Shown here one piece after another: positions 27,601 through 35,945 of a DNA stretch of 64,000 nucleotides (positions within the stretch are counted from its first letter, which is position 1; each line of letters begins with the position of its first letter). Source of the DNA: Flavobacterium sp. RSP15 (GTDB taxonomy: Bacteria > Bacteroidota > Bacteroidia > Flavobacteriales > Flavobacteriaceae); contig NZ_RYDL01000003.1 in NCBI RefSeq assembly GCF_003968755.1, positions 1 through 64,000 of the forward strand, given 5' to 3'. The notes beneath the pieces are model-generated. The model saw nothing but the letters and a program-made list of their open reading frames with translations, ran no database searches and was not told where the DNA came from. Position numbers and translations under genes: made by a program.

Positions 27601-28386
27601 CCGATGGTGCGGATATGTAAGCGGTTAGAAGGCGGTTTTGCAAACCGTGCCCGCAATGAGCATACAATACAAAATCAAACAAAAAGAAGAAGTCTCAATA
27701 CTAAAACAACTCCTTGAGAATTGAATATTTGAGACCTTCGCTTCAATAGGAGTCCGAATAAAAAATAGAAAATGAGACTATTTCACAAGTTGTGAGATAG
27801 CCCCTTTTTTGTTTAGAGCTTAGCTATGTTTTTTTTAAATAGACTTTAAATAGTTTTTTAGAAGCAAAGCTTTCAATGACCTTTAGCAAGATACTTTTTT
27901 TACCCCCAGCTGGTCCTAGCGGAAATAATCGCAATGGCTAGAGCGACGCCTCTGGCTCGTGCCCACAAAGAAAATCAATAACAAAAGCCACTTCATTACG
28001 GAGTGGCTTTTGGTTTTTAAACAACTGCTCCGCAAAGTGTGCCGCGATAATGCTGCGCAATAGTCTCTTACTTTGCGCCCGCTACAACAATGATTTACAA
28101 TAATAAGAAAAGAAAGCCTCTCAATAGTCTTTTTTTATTATTATCAAATAAAAGCTTCCGTTCAGTTATAATCACAATGTTTCAGTCTCTGTTAACTTCT
28201 CCATTTCCATTATCTGTGATTTTTTTTTATCACAGTTAAGAGTGGGCATATTTAAATGTAATAATCCCATTTAAATCTAATATCCCGCTGCGCAAAGTGT
28301 TCCTCAATAATACGTATTACAATTTGTTATCTACCAAATATAAATGATTTTAACACGATTATTTATACGTAGATATACCTGATTAT
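27601..28386. other. Intergenic region of about 790 bases, decayed, no intact gene
   Basis: No gene was recognised on either strand. It contains hairpins (AAAAGCCACT 27983-27992 with AGTGGCTTTT 28002-28011), the CGCAAAGTGT motif copies at 28031 and 28291, and short scrambled repeats. It looks like leftover sequence from lost toxin or transposon cassettes. Confidence 0.5.
27983..28016 (+). terminator. Terminator-like hairpin in the decayed region
   Basis: Perfect 10-bp stem AAAAGCCACT / AGTGGCTTTT with a 9-base loop, then TGGTTTTT. No intact gene precedes it on the plus strand. Confidence 0.5.
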
Positions 28387-29310
28387 TTAAAATCTCTTCA
28401 TCCTATTATCCAATACACTCAGATACTTCTCTTTCATAGTGTCAGACAAAAAAGACACTTCTACAAGTTCAATCCATTTAGACAGGCTTTTATTCATATC
28501 AGCTAAAATAGTGGTAACCGTTTTATCATTAAGTCCTAAGCGTTCTTTTGCGTAATACTCTATTAATTCCGTTGATTTGAAATTGCTCTTTTTACCTTTA
28601 AGAGATAGCGCTAATTCTTCCTGTGGATTTTTAACGGAAATGGGGGAATTTAAAAAGTCATAAACTGGGGTCAAAGTGGTTTTTCCCGCTTTTGTAATTA
28701 CCGAAAAGTTCTTTAAATGCATATCTTCGTTACCTGTTATAAAACAGAATAAAACTCGTTTAAAAAAATCTGCTTTCCCTATAGCAGGAAAAGTGCAGTA
28801 TTCATCAATCACTTTGACTAAGTTTTCCATAGTATAATCATACTTGGTATCTCTTGAGCTTCCTGTCAGTTGTGCAAAATCTTCCGTAGCATATTTTTTT
28901 CCTTTACTGTATCTGTCAAATCGTTTGATAAAATAAGAAAGACTCCCGTCTTTTGAATAAACCAATCCATGAAGAGGCACATCAAGCCCATATACTTTTG
29001 CCATCTTCATGGTTACATCTTCATTTTCTGGCAATTCTGGAAAGATATCATTTTGAGGTTTTATAATATAATTACCAAACTGATCTACAATTTCAAATTG
29101 TTGATTTGCTACTGAAATAACAGCACTTAATTTAGGTTGAACTCCTTGAATGGATAATTTCTTAGCACGATTTGCCGCTTCTTGCCTTTGTTCAGCAGCT
29201 GTAAATGGTAAATCATGTAATGTAGTAAGTTTAGGAGCAATCATCCGAAGTCCTTTTTCGCTATATTTTTCAGTGCCACATAGTTCGTAAGTAATTGGAC
29301 ATCTATTCAT
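28387..29310 (-). CDS. HipT-like Ser/Thr kinase toxin (HipA C-terminal domain)
   Basis: A 307-residue HipA-family kinase lacking the N-subdomain 1, which is encoded by the separate upstream gene. This is the HipT arrangement of the three-gene HipBST systems. Seen: KKLSIQGVQPKLSAV (glycine-rich ATP loop with the SIQ autophosphorylation-type motif, about residues 50-63), GNYIIKPQ (ATP lysine), TGNEDMHLKNFSV (catalytic aspartate and asparagine) and LTPVYDFLN (metal-binding aspartate). HipA/HipT phosphorylate aminoacyl-tRNA synthetases (GltX, TrpS) and halt translation; the target here is unknown. The start overlaps the hipS-like stop by 8 bases. All key residues are present, so it is probably active. 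Confidence 0.85.
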   Translation of the reverse strand: MNRCPITYELCGTEKYSEKGLRMIAPKLTTLHDLPFTAAEQRQEAANRAKKLSIQGVQPKLSAVISVANQQFEIVDQFGNYIIKPQNDIFPELPENEDVTMKMAKVYGLDVPLHGLVYSKDGSLSYFIKRFDRYSKGKKYATEDFAQLTGSSRDTKYDYTMENLVKVIDEYCTFPAIGKADFFKRVLFCFITGNEDMHLKNFSVITKAGKTTLTPVYDFLNSPISVKNPQEELALSLKGKKSNFKSTELIEYYAKERLGLNDKTVTTILADMNKSLSKWIELVEVSFLSDTMKEKYLSVLDNRMKRF

Positions 29311-29617
29311 CTTTCCATTCTTTTACCGTTACTGCTCCTACCAAATCATTTCCTGTTGCAATTAGTTGTGAGAAATAATCATATTTGTCAATTTTACCAA
29401 TTTTTAAAAGCCCTTCGAGCATAATTCCTTCTGGCAACAATCCTTCAAAAAAAGAGGGAAATTTGGCAAATGAATATGTTTTAGTATTTAAAGGCATTGT
29501 CAGTGATACAGGTTCGCCCTCATAATTGTGATCATAGATAAATTCATATCCTCCAGTAGTATTCTCACTCAATATTCCTGCTCTTTTGTTGTGAACAAAT
29601 ATGATTGCTTTTTTCAT
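29303..29617 (-). CDS. HipS-like protein (HipA N-terminal domain, stand-alone)
   Basis: A 104-residue protein corresponding to HipA N-subdomain 1 (couple_hipA): KAIIFVHNKRAGILSENTTG, YDHNYEGEPVSLTMPL and FPSFFEGLLPEGIMLEGLLK are the typical segments (LxxFFxxLLPEGxxxE). In HipBST the small HipS protein, not HipB, neutralises the kinase. It lies 2 bases after the HipB-like gene and overlaps the kinase gene, so all three are translated as one operon. The antitoxin role is by analogy with the known system. Confidence 0.83.
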   Translation of the reverse strand: MKKAIIFVHNKRAGILSENTTGGYEFIYDHNYEGEPVSLTMPLNTKTYSFAKFPSFFEGLLPEGIMLEGLLKIGKIDKYDYFSQLIATGNDLVGAVTVKEWKDE

Positions 29618-29619
29618 AA

Positions 29620-29829
29620 TTATTTATTTATTGGGCTTTTAAACTGAACTTCAATGTTTAGTACTTTTAGAACAGCTAAAAGATTATTCCAACTAACCGT
29701 TTCTTTATTTTTTTCAATATCAAAAAGGGTAGTCTTCCCTACACCTGCTAGATTAGCCAATTCTAATTGTGTTAATCCTGCTTGCTTACGATGCTCTTTT
29801 ATGAAGAGACCTAAATTAAAATCATTCAT
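29620..29829 (-). CDS. HipB-like XRE-family antitoxin / repressor
   Basis: A 69-residue helix-turn-helix protein (MNDFNLGLFIKEHRKQAGLT then QLELANLAGVGKTTLFDIEK). The frame is open upstream to 29931, but that would run through two operator palindromes; the ATG at 29829 gives the normal HipB length and is preferred. It should bind the TTACCG-N6-CGGTAA sites just upstream and repress the operon, as HipB does. First gene of the B-S-T order. Confidence 0.83.
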   Translation of the reverse strand: MNDFNLGLFIKEHRKQAGLTQLELANLAGVGKTTLFDIEKNKETVSWNNLLAVLKVLNIEVQFKSPINK

Positions 29830-29831
29830 TT

Positions 29832-29849
29832 TTACCGCTTTAACAGTAA
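29832..29849. promoter_or_regulatory. Operator O1 of the HipBST-like operon
   Basis: TTACCG-N6-CAGTAA, imperfect palindrome, 2 bases upstream of the HipB-like start codon. Shares consensus and 6-base spacing with two further sites. Confidence 0.65.
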
Positions 29850-29902
29850 AAATAAAAAAATATGCTTTACAATGCAAGTGTTTTAAAATAAAAACATTAT
29901 TT

Positions 29903-29920
29903 TTACCGCTATAACGGTAA
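29903..29920. promoter_or_regulatory. Operator O2 of the HipBST-like operon
   Basis: TTACCG-N6-CGGTAA, perfect half-sites. The site is 71 bases (centre to centre) from O1, close to seven helical turns. Confidence 0.7.
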
Positions 29921-29973
29921 TTAATACGCAAGTTATAGTGAATTGGCTTAAATAAGAGAAATAAAAGGTTGTT

Positions 29974-29991
29974 TTACTGTTATACCGGTAA
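29974..29991. promoter_or_regulatory. Operator O3 of the HipBST-like operon
   Basis: TTACTG-N6-CGGTAA, one mismatch in the left half. It is again 71 bases from O2, so the three sites are evenly spaced. Confidence 0.65.
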
Positions 29992-30247
29992 TTTTAAAAA
30001 TTTACTTTCTGTTGTTAGAAACTCTGAATGTTATAAAATTGAATGCTTCGAATAATCTATCGTAATTTCTACCTACACAAAATGTTCGACCGTGAATTAG
30101 AGTTCGAATGTTGAACTGTAACATTTCCTTTATGTACACCGTTTTACCTTTTAAAAACTTAGAATTATTAAAAACATTTCGCTAAATATTTTAAACTTGA
30201 AAATAATCATTTAGTTAAATAATTAAAAATCAACACATTAAGTCATT

Positions 30248-30314
30248 ATTTTAAGCTGTCAAAAAAAGTTAATATAGGAATTAGGTGTTCGATTGTAGTC
30301 CCAGCCACTCCACT
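30248..30314. repeat. 67-bp direct repeat, right end of element 2 with attachment core
   Basis: Identical to 23619-23685. After the core ACTCCACT (30307-30314) the sequence continues TTTAAGCC, which I infer is the chromosomal sequence that originally followed ssrA. Confidence 0.85.
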
Positions 30315-30880
30315 TTTAAGCCTGTAATCGTTTGATTTACAGTATTTTATTTTTAATTGACAATAAAGTTGACAATTAAATATGTTAATATCGTTTTTCA
30401 GGATTTCATCAGATACTGATCGATCAACAGCTACTTGGATTGTTTTTTAATCATTTTGTTCCAGTTTCGTTTTTTGTTCTTTCCACAAATGTAAGTTAGT
30501 CGGACGCTTAAACGTCATAAGGTCAAAAGGAGCAATATTATAAACGGTAGTTTAAAATCACTCTGATGCGTTATTTTGTCTAATTTTAAAAACCATTGTC
30601 AATGGTTATCACTTATGTTTAATCAACTTGAGCAATCCCCTTAAATTCAAATTCAAAACTATTTTAAAATAATAACGCAATCTGAAACTGTTAACTTTAC
30701 CCGAATAAATATCTATAGCTATTAAGATTAATAGCTCTACAAATATTATTATCTACGTTTTGAGTATTTGTACTACTTAAGGAAAAAAATACGATTAAAC
30801 ACAGGTTTTTATAAACTGTATTTTTGTAATCAAAAGATAAGTAATTGCAATAATTGACTAGTGAAATAGAGGTTCCGTTT
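30315..30880. other. Gap of about 565 bases, no gene recognised
   Basis: Probably the original flank of ssrA. On the minus strand a short frame ending at about 30446 (KRPTNLHLWKEQKTK...) could be a gene tail, but it is too short to identify. No strong hairpins were found. Confidence 0.35.
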
Positions 30881-31636
30881 TTAAAAAGTTTTCACCAAGC
30901 ACAATCCTAATTGTTTTCCATTGTAAAAAGGCGCAATAACTGATGTTGTATTATTTCTTTCGGATCTGAATAATTTCCTATTTAAGTAAGGATGCATCCA
31001 GTAGGCAATTTTAGTGCTTAAAATTCCAATTCCTGCACCAGTGGCAACATCTGTCAGCCAATGTTTATTGTTGACAATTCTAAAAACTCCTGTTCCTGTT
31101 GCAACAATATATCCTGAAATTCCGTACCAAATCGATTTGTCTTTGTATTCTTGCCATAAAAATTCAGCTCCGGAAAAAGCTGTTGCAGTATGCCCTGATG
31201 GAAAAGAATTATTGGAACTTCCGTCTGGTCTTTCAACTCTGGTTAACGATTTTAATCCCAAAACTGTTGCAGACATAATGATGTAGGAAGTGACCAATAT
31301 TAAAGAACGATCCTTAAAATTATTTTTTCCTTCAATTCCTGCGGCATTCAATGCATAAACTGAAAGTGCAGGTGCATATTGCGAAAAATCGTCAATAGTT
31401 GTCTTGGTATCAATATCTTCTTGTACTTCCTCTCGGATTTGAGAATTGAAACTTTTTAACTGATCACTTTCAATACCTATAAAACCATACCCCGTTAATA
31501 CAGCCGGAATAATAAGTTGTTTGTAATTGAATTTAATATTTTGAGGAATAGCTGCTTTTGAAATAGTATCTGTTTTTACTTCCTGCGCATTTATAGCTAC
31601 GATACTAAAGAATGAAAATATAATTATTTTTAACAT
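30881..31636 (-). CDS. PAP2-family phosphatase, exported
   Basis: A 251-residue PAP2 (type 2 phosphatidic acid phosphatase) protein with a signal peptide (MLKIIIFSFFSIVAINAQEV). The three motifs are present: KSLTRVERPDG (KxxxxxxRP), NSFPSGHTATAF (PSGH) and RIVNNKHWLTDVATGAG (SRxxxxxHxxxD, with the usual serine replaced). Members dephosphorylate lipid pyrophosphates such as undecaprenyl pyrophosphate or lipid A-phosphates at the envelope. It ends the minus-strand run that starts with a two-component system at 36615, so it may be controlled by it. Confidence 0.82.
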   Translation of the reverse strand: MLKIIIFSFFSIVAINAQEVKTDTISKAAIPQNIKFNYKQLIIPAVLTGYGFIGIESDQLKSFNSQIREEVQEDIDTKTTIDDFSQYAPALSVYALNAAGIEGKNNFKDRSLILVTSYIIMSATVLGLKSLTRVERPDGSSNNSFPSGHTATAFSGAEFLWQEYKDKSIWYGISGYIVATGTGVFRIVNNKHWLTDVATGAGIGILSTKIAYWMHPYLNRKLFRSERNNTTSVIAPFYNGKQLGLCLVKTF

Positions 31637-31641
31637 ATGAA

Positions 31642-31965
31642 TTATTGTATGTAATGTTCTGGTGTTGGCGGAATGCAGAGGATCATTGATTCCAAACTTC
31701 GATCGTTCCTTGTCTCTGTGTCGGACAAATTATTATGGAATATGCTTTTTAGGGCAACAGCCACAAGTACAATAAAACTGATAGTTCCGATATCAATCAA
31801 TAATTCGGTAAATAATATTCCTTTAACGGTAAAAATATTAAATGAAACTTTGCCGAATTGCCAAATAAAAAAAATTATTCGTGCTATTTGAGAGACGATA
31901 AGAAACCAAAGTGTAAAATAAAGTAACAAAGAAAATCTGCCTGACATTTTGATTTTTTTGAGCAT
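31642..31965 (-). pseudogene. N-terminal fragment of an LTA-synthase-like membrane sulfatase protein
   Basis: 107 residues. The first ~75 (MSGRFSLLLYFTLWFLIVSQ, ARIIFFIWQFGKVSF, ELLIDIGTISF) resemble the membrane N-terminus of the LTA synthase / alkaline-phosphatase-superfamily proteins common in flavobacteria. After SIFHNN the sequence is unrelated and the large periplasmic enzyme domain is absent. It may be a relic or a small membrane protein in its own right. It is 5 bases upstream of the PAP2 gene and just after another truncated membrane gene. Confidence 0.5.
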
Positions 31966-31966
31966 A

Positions 31967-32194
31967 CTATTTTAAAAAATAATTTTGAAAATACATTGAA
32001 AAACAAATAAAAGTGACTTTTTCATTACTATTGCATTTGAAGTGTAACAATAAAAACCCAATTAAGATTAATGAGCTAAGTGTATAATCAATATTCAATA
32101 TCATTAAAAATAAGTCTCCAGCCGTTTCACCCAGAGTAATTGCACACATTTTCATTATCCAAAATGCGATTGTGATTCCCGGTACTTTTTCCAT
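31967..32194 (-). pseudogene. N-terminal fragment of a COG4705/DUF347-like membrane protein
   Basis: 75 residues beginning KVPGITIAFWIMKMCAITLG, ETAGDLFLMILN, a pattern I recognise from the first repeat of COG4705 membrane proteins (KVPxITxxFWxxKxxxTxxGEtxxD). Full proteins have four such repeats of about 60 residues; here only one is left and the frame ends with unrelated sequence. It lies 5 bases after the TonB-receptor gene. Probably a relic. Confidence 0.55.
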
Positions 32195-32199
32195 TTGAG

Positions 32200-34611
32200 T
32201 TAAAATTTATAATTATAACCTAATCGAACTACCTGTGTTTCGTAATAATCGGTGCTACTGTAATTAAAATTCAGACCTTGAATTTGTTTCCTGATTACTA
32301 ATGTATTTAAAATGTCGGTTGCATTTAGAAAGAATTCTCCTTTGCCATTTTGGACTGATTTTTTAATCCCTAAATCAATTGAAAATCGAGAAGCAATTTT
32401 TCCTTGCGGAATAATATCTGGCGCCAAATATATAGCGGTTACTTGAGCATCCACTTTTTTGGATAAGTGCAAGATATTGTTCCATTTAATATTTCCAGAA
32501 AAAATGTCTTGCTTCTCTGCCGAAAAAGTATTGGGAATTGGATATTTATTTTCAACAGCAAAAGCATTAATTTGATTGTGATACGCAATTAAGTTGAAGT
32601 TAAACGAGTACCATTTTGCAATCTCTTGTGAAAAGATCATTTCAATCCCTGTATTGAAACTTTTATTTGCATTTTGGAAAATAGCATAGATTAAATTGCT
32701 ATCTGGAACTGTCGATGCTATTCGAGTAATGGTAGCATTTGCAAAACGGTGGTACACTGCCGAATAGAAATATCCTTTTTTTAAGTTCGTTTTATAACCC
32801 AGTTCTAACAAATTGGTGAACTGCGGACGAAGTGCAGGATTCCCAACCTTTATTATTTCTGCATCATCGTATTTTGGAAATATTCTAATATCGACTTCAT
32901 TTGGCCTGTCTACTCTACGATTGTAAAATAATGATATTTTATTGCTGTCATCAATTTTGTATGCCAATCGCACATTTGGAAAAGGTTGGGTATAGTTGTA
33001 CCCGTCACTTTTATAGGTATTATGATCTGGATTGATATTGTATTGCAAATCGACATATTCTACTCGCAAACCCAGTTCTGCCTCAATTTTATTGTTTTCA
33101 AAAATATAATTTCCGTACACGGCCGGAATAATTTCTTTGTAAGTTGCTTGACCGCCAGCACCGCTATCTATGGGAGAATTTGCGCCGGGGAAGAACTGCA
33201 TATTAGTTGGAATATCCCTTTTTCTGAATTTAAAACCGGTTTCAAATCTTCCGTATTTTAAGGGTTTGATATAATCAATATTAAAGTCGGCTACTTTCTC
33301 CTCTGATAACAATTTGAAAGCATCTTTTCCGGTGTAGGTTGGCAAAATATTGTCAAAAAAATATTTTTCATCCTCTCTGTGAAAAGTATAATTTAAACCA
33401 ATATTTAATAACCGTCCTGCTTCTTTAAACTTGTGCTGGTATGCCGCAGTAGCCATAGCGGTGGTTTTTAATTCATCTTCCAAAAATTGCCACAGTCGCA
33501 ATCGTTCCGAATAATTTTCATTGAAAAAGGGCTGATCTCCATTGTCAATGATTTTTTCGGTTCCAAACAGACCAGAAACGGTTAATGAATTTCGGTCATT
33601 AATATTCCAGTCAATTCCAGTTTTTAAAGTAGTAAAGTGCGTATTCCGATTTCTTTTGGTTTGTTGATTAATAATAGTTCCATCAGTGTAGGTTCGCGTT
33701 ACAAACTCGTTTTTATTGAGCGTTTCTGTATAAAGATAATCACCCTGAAAAAAAGCATTGATTTTGTTTTTACGATAATTAAGTGATAACGTCGGATTAA
33801 TTTTTGGTGTTAATGAGTATTGCGGACGAATAGTTGGTAAATTTTCTTTTCTTTCCCACAGCGCACCCAATCCAGAGGTAAAACCCACTTTTCCGTTGAA
33901 TCCCTCTTTTTTGTTTTTCTTGTAAATAATATTGATAATTCCAGCGTTTCCGTTGGCATCGTATTTTGCAGAAGGATTGTTAATGATTTCAATTTTTTCT
34001 ATCGCAGATGCGGGTATATTATCTAAGCCCGATTGGTTTCCAAATCCTGTTAATGCAGTTTGTTTTCCATCAATTAAAACGGTGACTTTATCATTGCCTC
34101 TAATTTGTACTTTCCCGTCTTGCACAGAAACACCAGGCAAATTTTGCATTGTTTGTAAAACAGAACCACCACTCTGACTGATATTATCTGCCACAGAGAA
34201 GGTTTTTTTGTCCATTTTCTGATTAATAAGTTCTTCCTTTGAAACGACCACAACTTCATTTAAAATAGTAGCATTGTCTTCCAATTCAATGCTTCCCTCA
34301 TCTAGAAATTCAGAAAGTGAACCTACATAAATAGGTTGGTTTTTTGTTTTGTATCCATCAAGTGTAAACTCTAGAAAGTAATTTCCAGGAACTACATTCG
34401 AAAATGAAAACCTACCCTCTTCGTTGGTAACAGTTCCCGTAATCAAAACGTTATCCTTTGTGTTTTTCAAGAGTACATTTACATCCAGCAAAGTCTCTTT
34501 TGAGGTTTTATCTTTTGTAATTCCGGATAGTGTGACCGCTTTGTTTTGTCCTAATAAATCTGAAATTGATAGTATTAGAAATGATACTAATAATATTGTT
34601 TTTATTGGCAT
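32200..34611 (-). CDS. TonB-dependent receptor / outer membrane beta-barrel protein
   Basis: An 803-residue outer-membrane receptor. Signal peptide MPIKTILLVSFLILSISDLLG; a CarboxypepD_reg-like domain at about 26-110 (LSGITKDKTSKETLLDVNVL); a plug with SGGSVLQTMQNLPGVSVQDG, QIRGNDKVTVLIDGKQ and IEIINNPSAKYDANGNAGII; then a beta-barrel ending in VVRLGYNYKF with C-terminal Phe. Same architecture as the receptor at 11935. It is directly downstream of a response regulator/histidine kinase pair in the same direction and in front of membrane-gene fragments and PAP2. That layout suggests the kinase pair controls it. Ligand unknown. Confidence 0.84.
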   Translation of the reverse strand: MPIKTILLVSFLILSISDLLGQNKAVTLSGITKDKTSKETLLDVNVLLKNTKDNVLITGTVTNEEGRFSFSNVVPGNYFLEFTLDGYKTKNQPIYVGSLSEFLDEGSIELEDNATILNEVVVVSKEELINQKMDKKTFSVADNISQSGGSVLQTMQNLPGVSVQDGKVQIRGNDKVTVLIDGKQTALTGFGNQSGLDNIPASAIEKIEIINNPSAKYDANGNAGIINIIYKKNKKEGFNGKVGFTSGLGALWERKENLPTIRPQYSLTPKINPTLSLNYRKNKINAFFQGDYLYTETLNKNEFVTRTYTDGTIINQQTKRNRNTHFTTLKTGIDWNINDRNSLTVSGLFGTEKIIDNGDQPFFNENYSERLRLWQFLEDELKTTAMATAAYQHKFKEAGRLLNIGLNYTFHREDEKYFFDNILPTYTGKDAFKLLSEEKVADFNIDYIKPLKYGRFETGFKFRKRDIPTNMQFFPGANSPIDSGAGGQATYKEIIPAVYGNYIFENNKIEAELGLRVEYVDLQYNINPDHNTYKSDGYNYTQPFPNVRLAYKIDDSNKISLFYNRRVDRPNEVDIRIFPKYDDAEIIKVGNPALRPQFTNLLELGYKTNLKKGYFYSAVYHRFANATITRIASTVPDSNLIYAIFQNANKSFNTGIEMIFSQEIAKWYSFNFNLIAYHNQINAFAVENKYPIPNTFSAEKQDIFSGNIKWNNILHLSKKVDAQVTAIYLAPDIIPQGKIASRFSIDLGIKKSVQNGKGEFFLNATDILNTLVIRKQIQGLNFNYSSTDYYETQVVRLGYNYKF

Positions 34612-34676
34612 ATCTTAATTTTTATTCTTTATTTAAACGACAAAGTTGCGATTGGAGTTTGAAGAAATATTGAATT

Positions 34677-35945
34677 TTAGAATTGAATTTCGAAAATGTG
34701 TAACTTATCTTTGTAACTATAAATAACTTCCCAATTGTTGTTCTCTACAATTTTATTAATTATTGATAAACCCAGACCGTTCCCTTTCGAGGATGGATTT
34801 ACTTTAGAAAAACGTTCAAATAATTTATCTGTTTCAAGCGATTTTAATATACCCGTATTGGAAAAAACTAAAGCATTCTTATGCAAAACAACATTTATGC
34901 TTCCATTAGCCACATTATGATTAATTGCATTCAGAAACAAATTACTGATCAAAATTTCAGACAAAAACAGATTCGTTTTAACAAATGTATTCGATTCTAA
35001 AGCAGTATTTATCTTAATATTTTTTGCTAATGCCTGTTCTTTAAAAAAATCTAATTGATTTGTGATAACCTCATTTAAAAGAACCTCTTCAGGAATGTTA
35101 TATTGTTTATTTTCTATTTTTGATAAAAGCAACAGGTTTTTATTTAATCGGTTTAGCCTTGTTGTTGTATCATTTAATTTATCCAGTATTTCAAATTGTT
35201 CTTCCGACACATCGTCTCTTTGCAATAATGTTTCCAATTTTCCTTTAAAAATAGCAATTGGTGTTTGCAATTCGTGTGCTGCGTTCTCAATAAATTCTTT
35301 TTGGCTTTTATAAATGCGTGTGTTTTTTTCAATCAATTTATTTATTGCCTGATTGAGTCGATTGAATTCCTCAATTGTATTTACAACTAATTTTGGATGG
35401 GAACTTTTATCGATTTCAAATTTCTCAATTTGCTCGAGAGTGTCATAAAATGGTTTCCAAAGCCTAAGAGATAGCCTTTTAGTAATGATAAATAATCCAA
35501 ATAAAAGAATTAAAATAATGATGGTAAACACCATTAAAATACTGACAATAAAATCCTTATTGTCAACTAGGTTTATTCTGGCAGTAAAAAGGTAGTGTTT
35601 ATTATTAATTGTAACTGGAGCATTTAGCACCCGATAGGGTTCCTTTTCTTTCTCCAAATTATTATAATAACTATTGCTGAATAGTGTGTCTCTAGGAATT
35701 ATTTTCTGAACTTTCTCTACTTTTATATCCCTATTCCATTTATTCCAAACTGCAACATCCTTGTCTTGTAATTGCGGCGCATACAATAACTCGAATTCCT
35801 CTTTTTGAAGTAGCAAGGCTTCATCTGTTTCATGTAGATACAGTAATTGAGTTATATAAAAGAATAATGGAGCTGCTGAAAGCATCACTATTAAAGAAAA
35901 TAAAACATAATATTTTAGAGTAGTATGTAATAATTTTTTATTCAT
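34677..35945 (-). CDS. Sensor histidine kinase
   Basis: A 422-residue HK. Two membrane segments (about 7-27 and 131-152) enclose a periplasmic sensor region of about 100 residues. The H box is NAAHELQTPIAIFKGKLETL, and the catalytic domain contains NLFLNAINHN (N box; the usual NLxxNAxxH pattern) and SKGNGLGLSIINKIV (G2 box). The start at 35945 overlaps the regulator stop by 8 bases (ATGAATAA), a translational coupling; an ATG six codons earlier is also possible. With the upstream regulator it forms an OmpR-type two-component system. The stimulus is unknown; the neighbouring metal-efflux cluster is upstream but in a separate unit. Confidence 0.86.
   Translation of the reverse strand: MNKKLLHTTLKYYVLFSLIVMLSAAPLFFYITQLLYLHETDEALLLQKEEFELLYAPQLQDKDVAVWNKWNRDIKVEKVQKIIPRDTLFSNSYYNNLEKEKEPYRVLNAPVTINNKHYLFTARINLVDNKDFIVSILMVFTIIILILLFGLFIITKRLSLRLWKPFYDTLEQIEKFEIDKSSHPKLVVNTIEEFNRLNQAINKLIEKNTRIYKSQKEFIENAAHELQTPIAIFKGKLETLLQRDDVSEEQFEILDKLNDTTTRLNRLNKNLLLLSKIENKQYNIPEEVLLNEVITNQLDFFKEQALAKNIKINTALESNTFVKTNLFLSEILISNLFLNAINHNVANGSINVVLHKNALVFSNTGILKSLETDKLFERFSKVNPSSKGNGLGLSIINKIVENNNWEVIYSYKDKLHIFEIQF

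Larger units (their letters stand above)
23686..30314. mobile_element. Decayed integrative element 2, in tandem behind element 1 (RHS toxin and HipBST cargo)
   Basis: Bounded by the cores at 23678-23685 and 30307-30314. The left end carries a larger remnant of the same recombinase, then an RHS gene 3' part with M23 toxin tip, an immunity candidate, a RelE/ParE remnant and a HipB-HipS-HipT operon. The right end equals that of element 1 over the last 67 bases. The extent is inferred from repeats. The RHS part and the recombinase meet in a tail-to-nothing junction at about 24.77 kb, showing rearrangement within the element. Confidence 0.65.

Noticed and set aside
29830..29931. N-terminal extension of the HipB-like protein
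   Set aside because: It would cover operator palindromes and has no helix-turn-helix counterpart; 29829 is the likely start.
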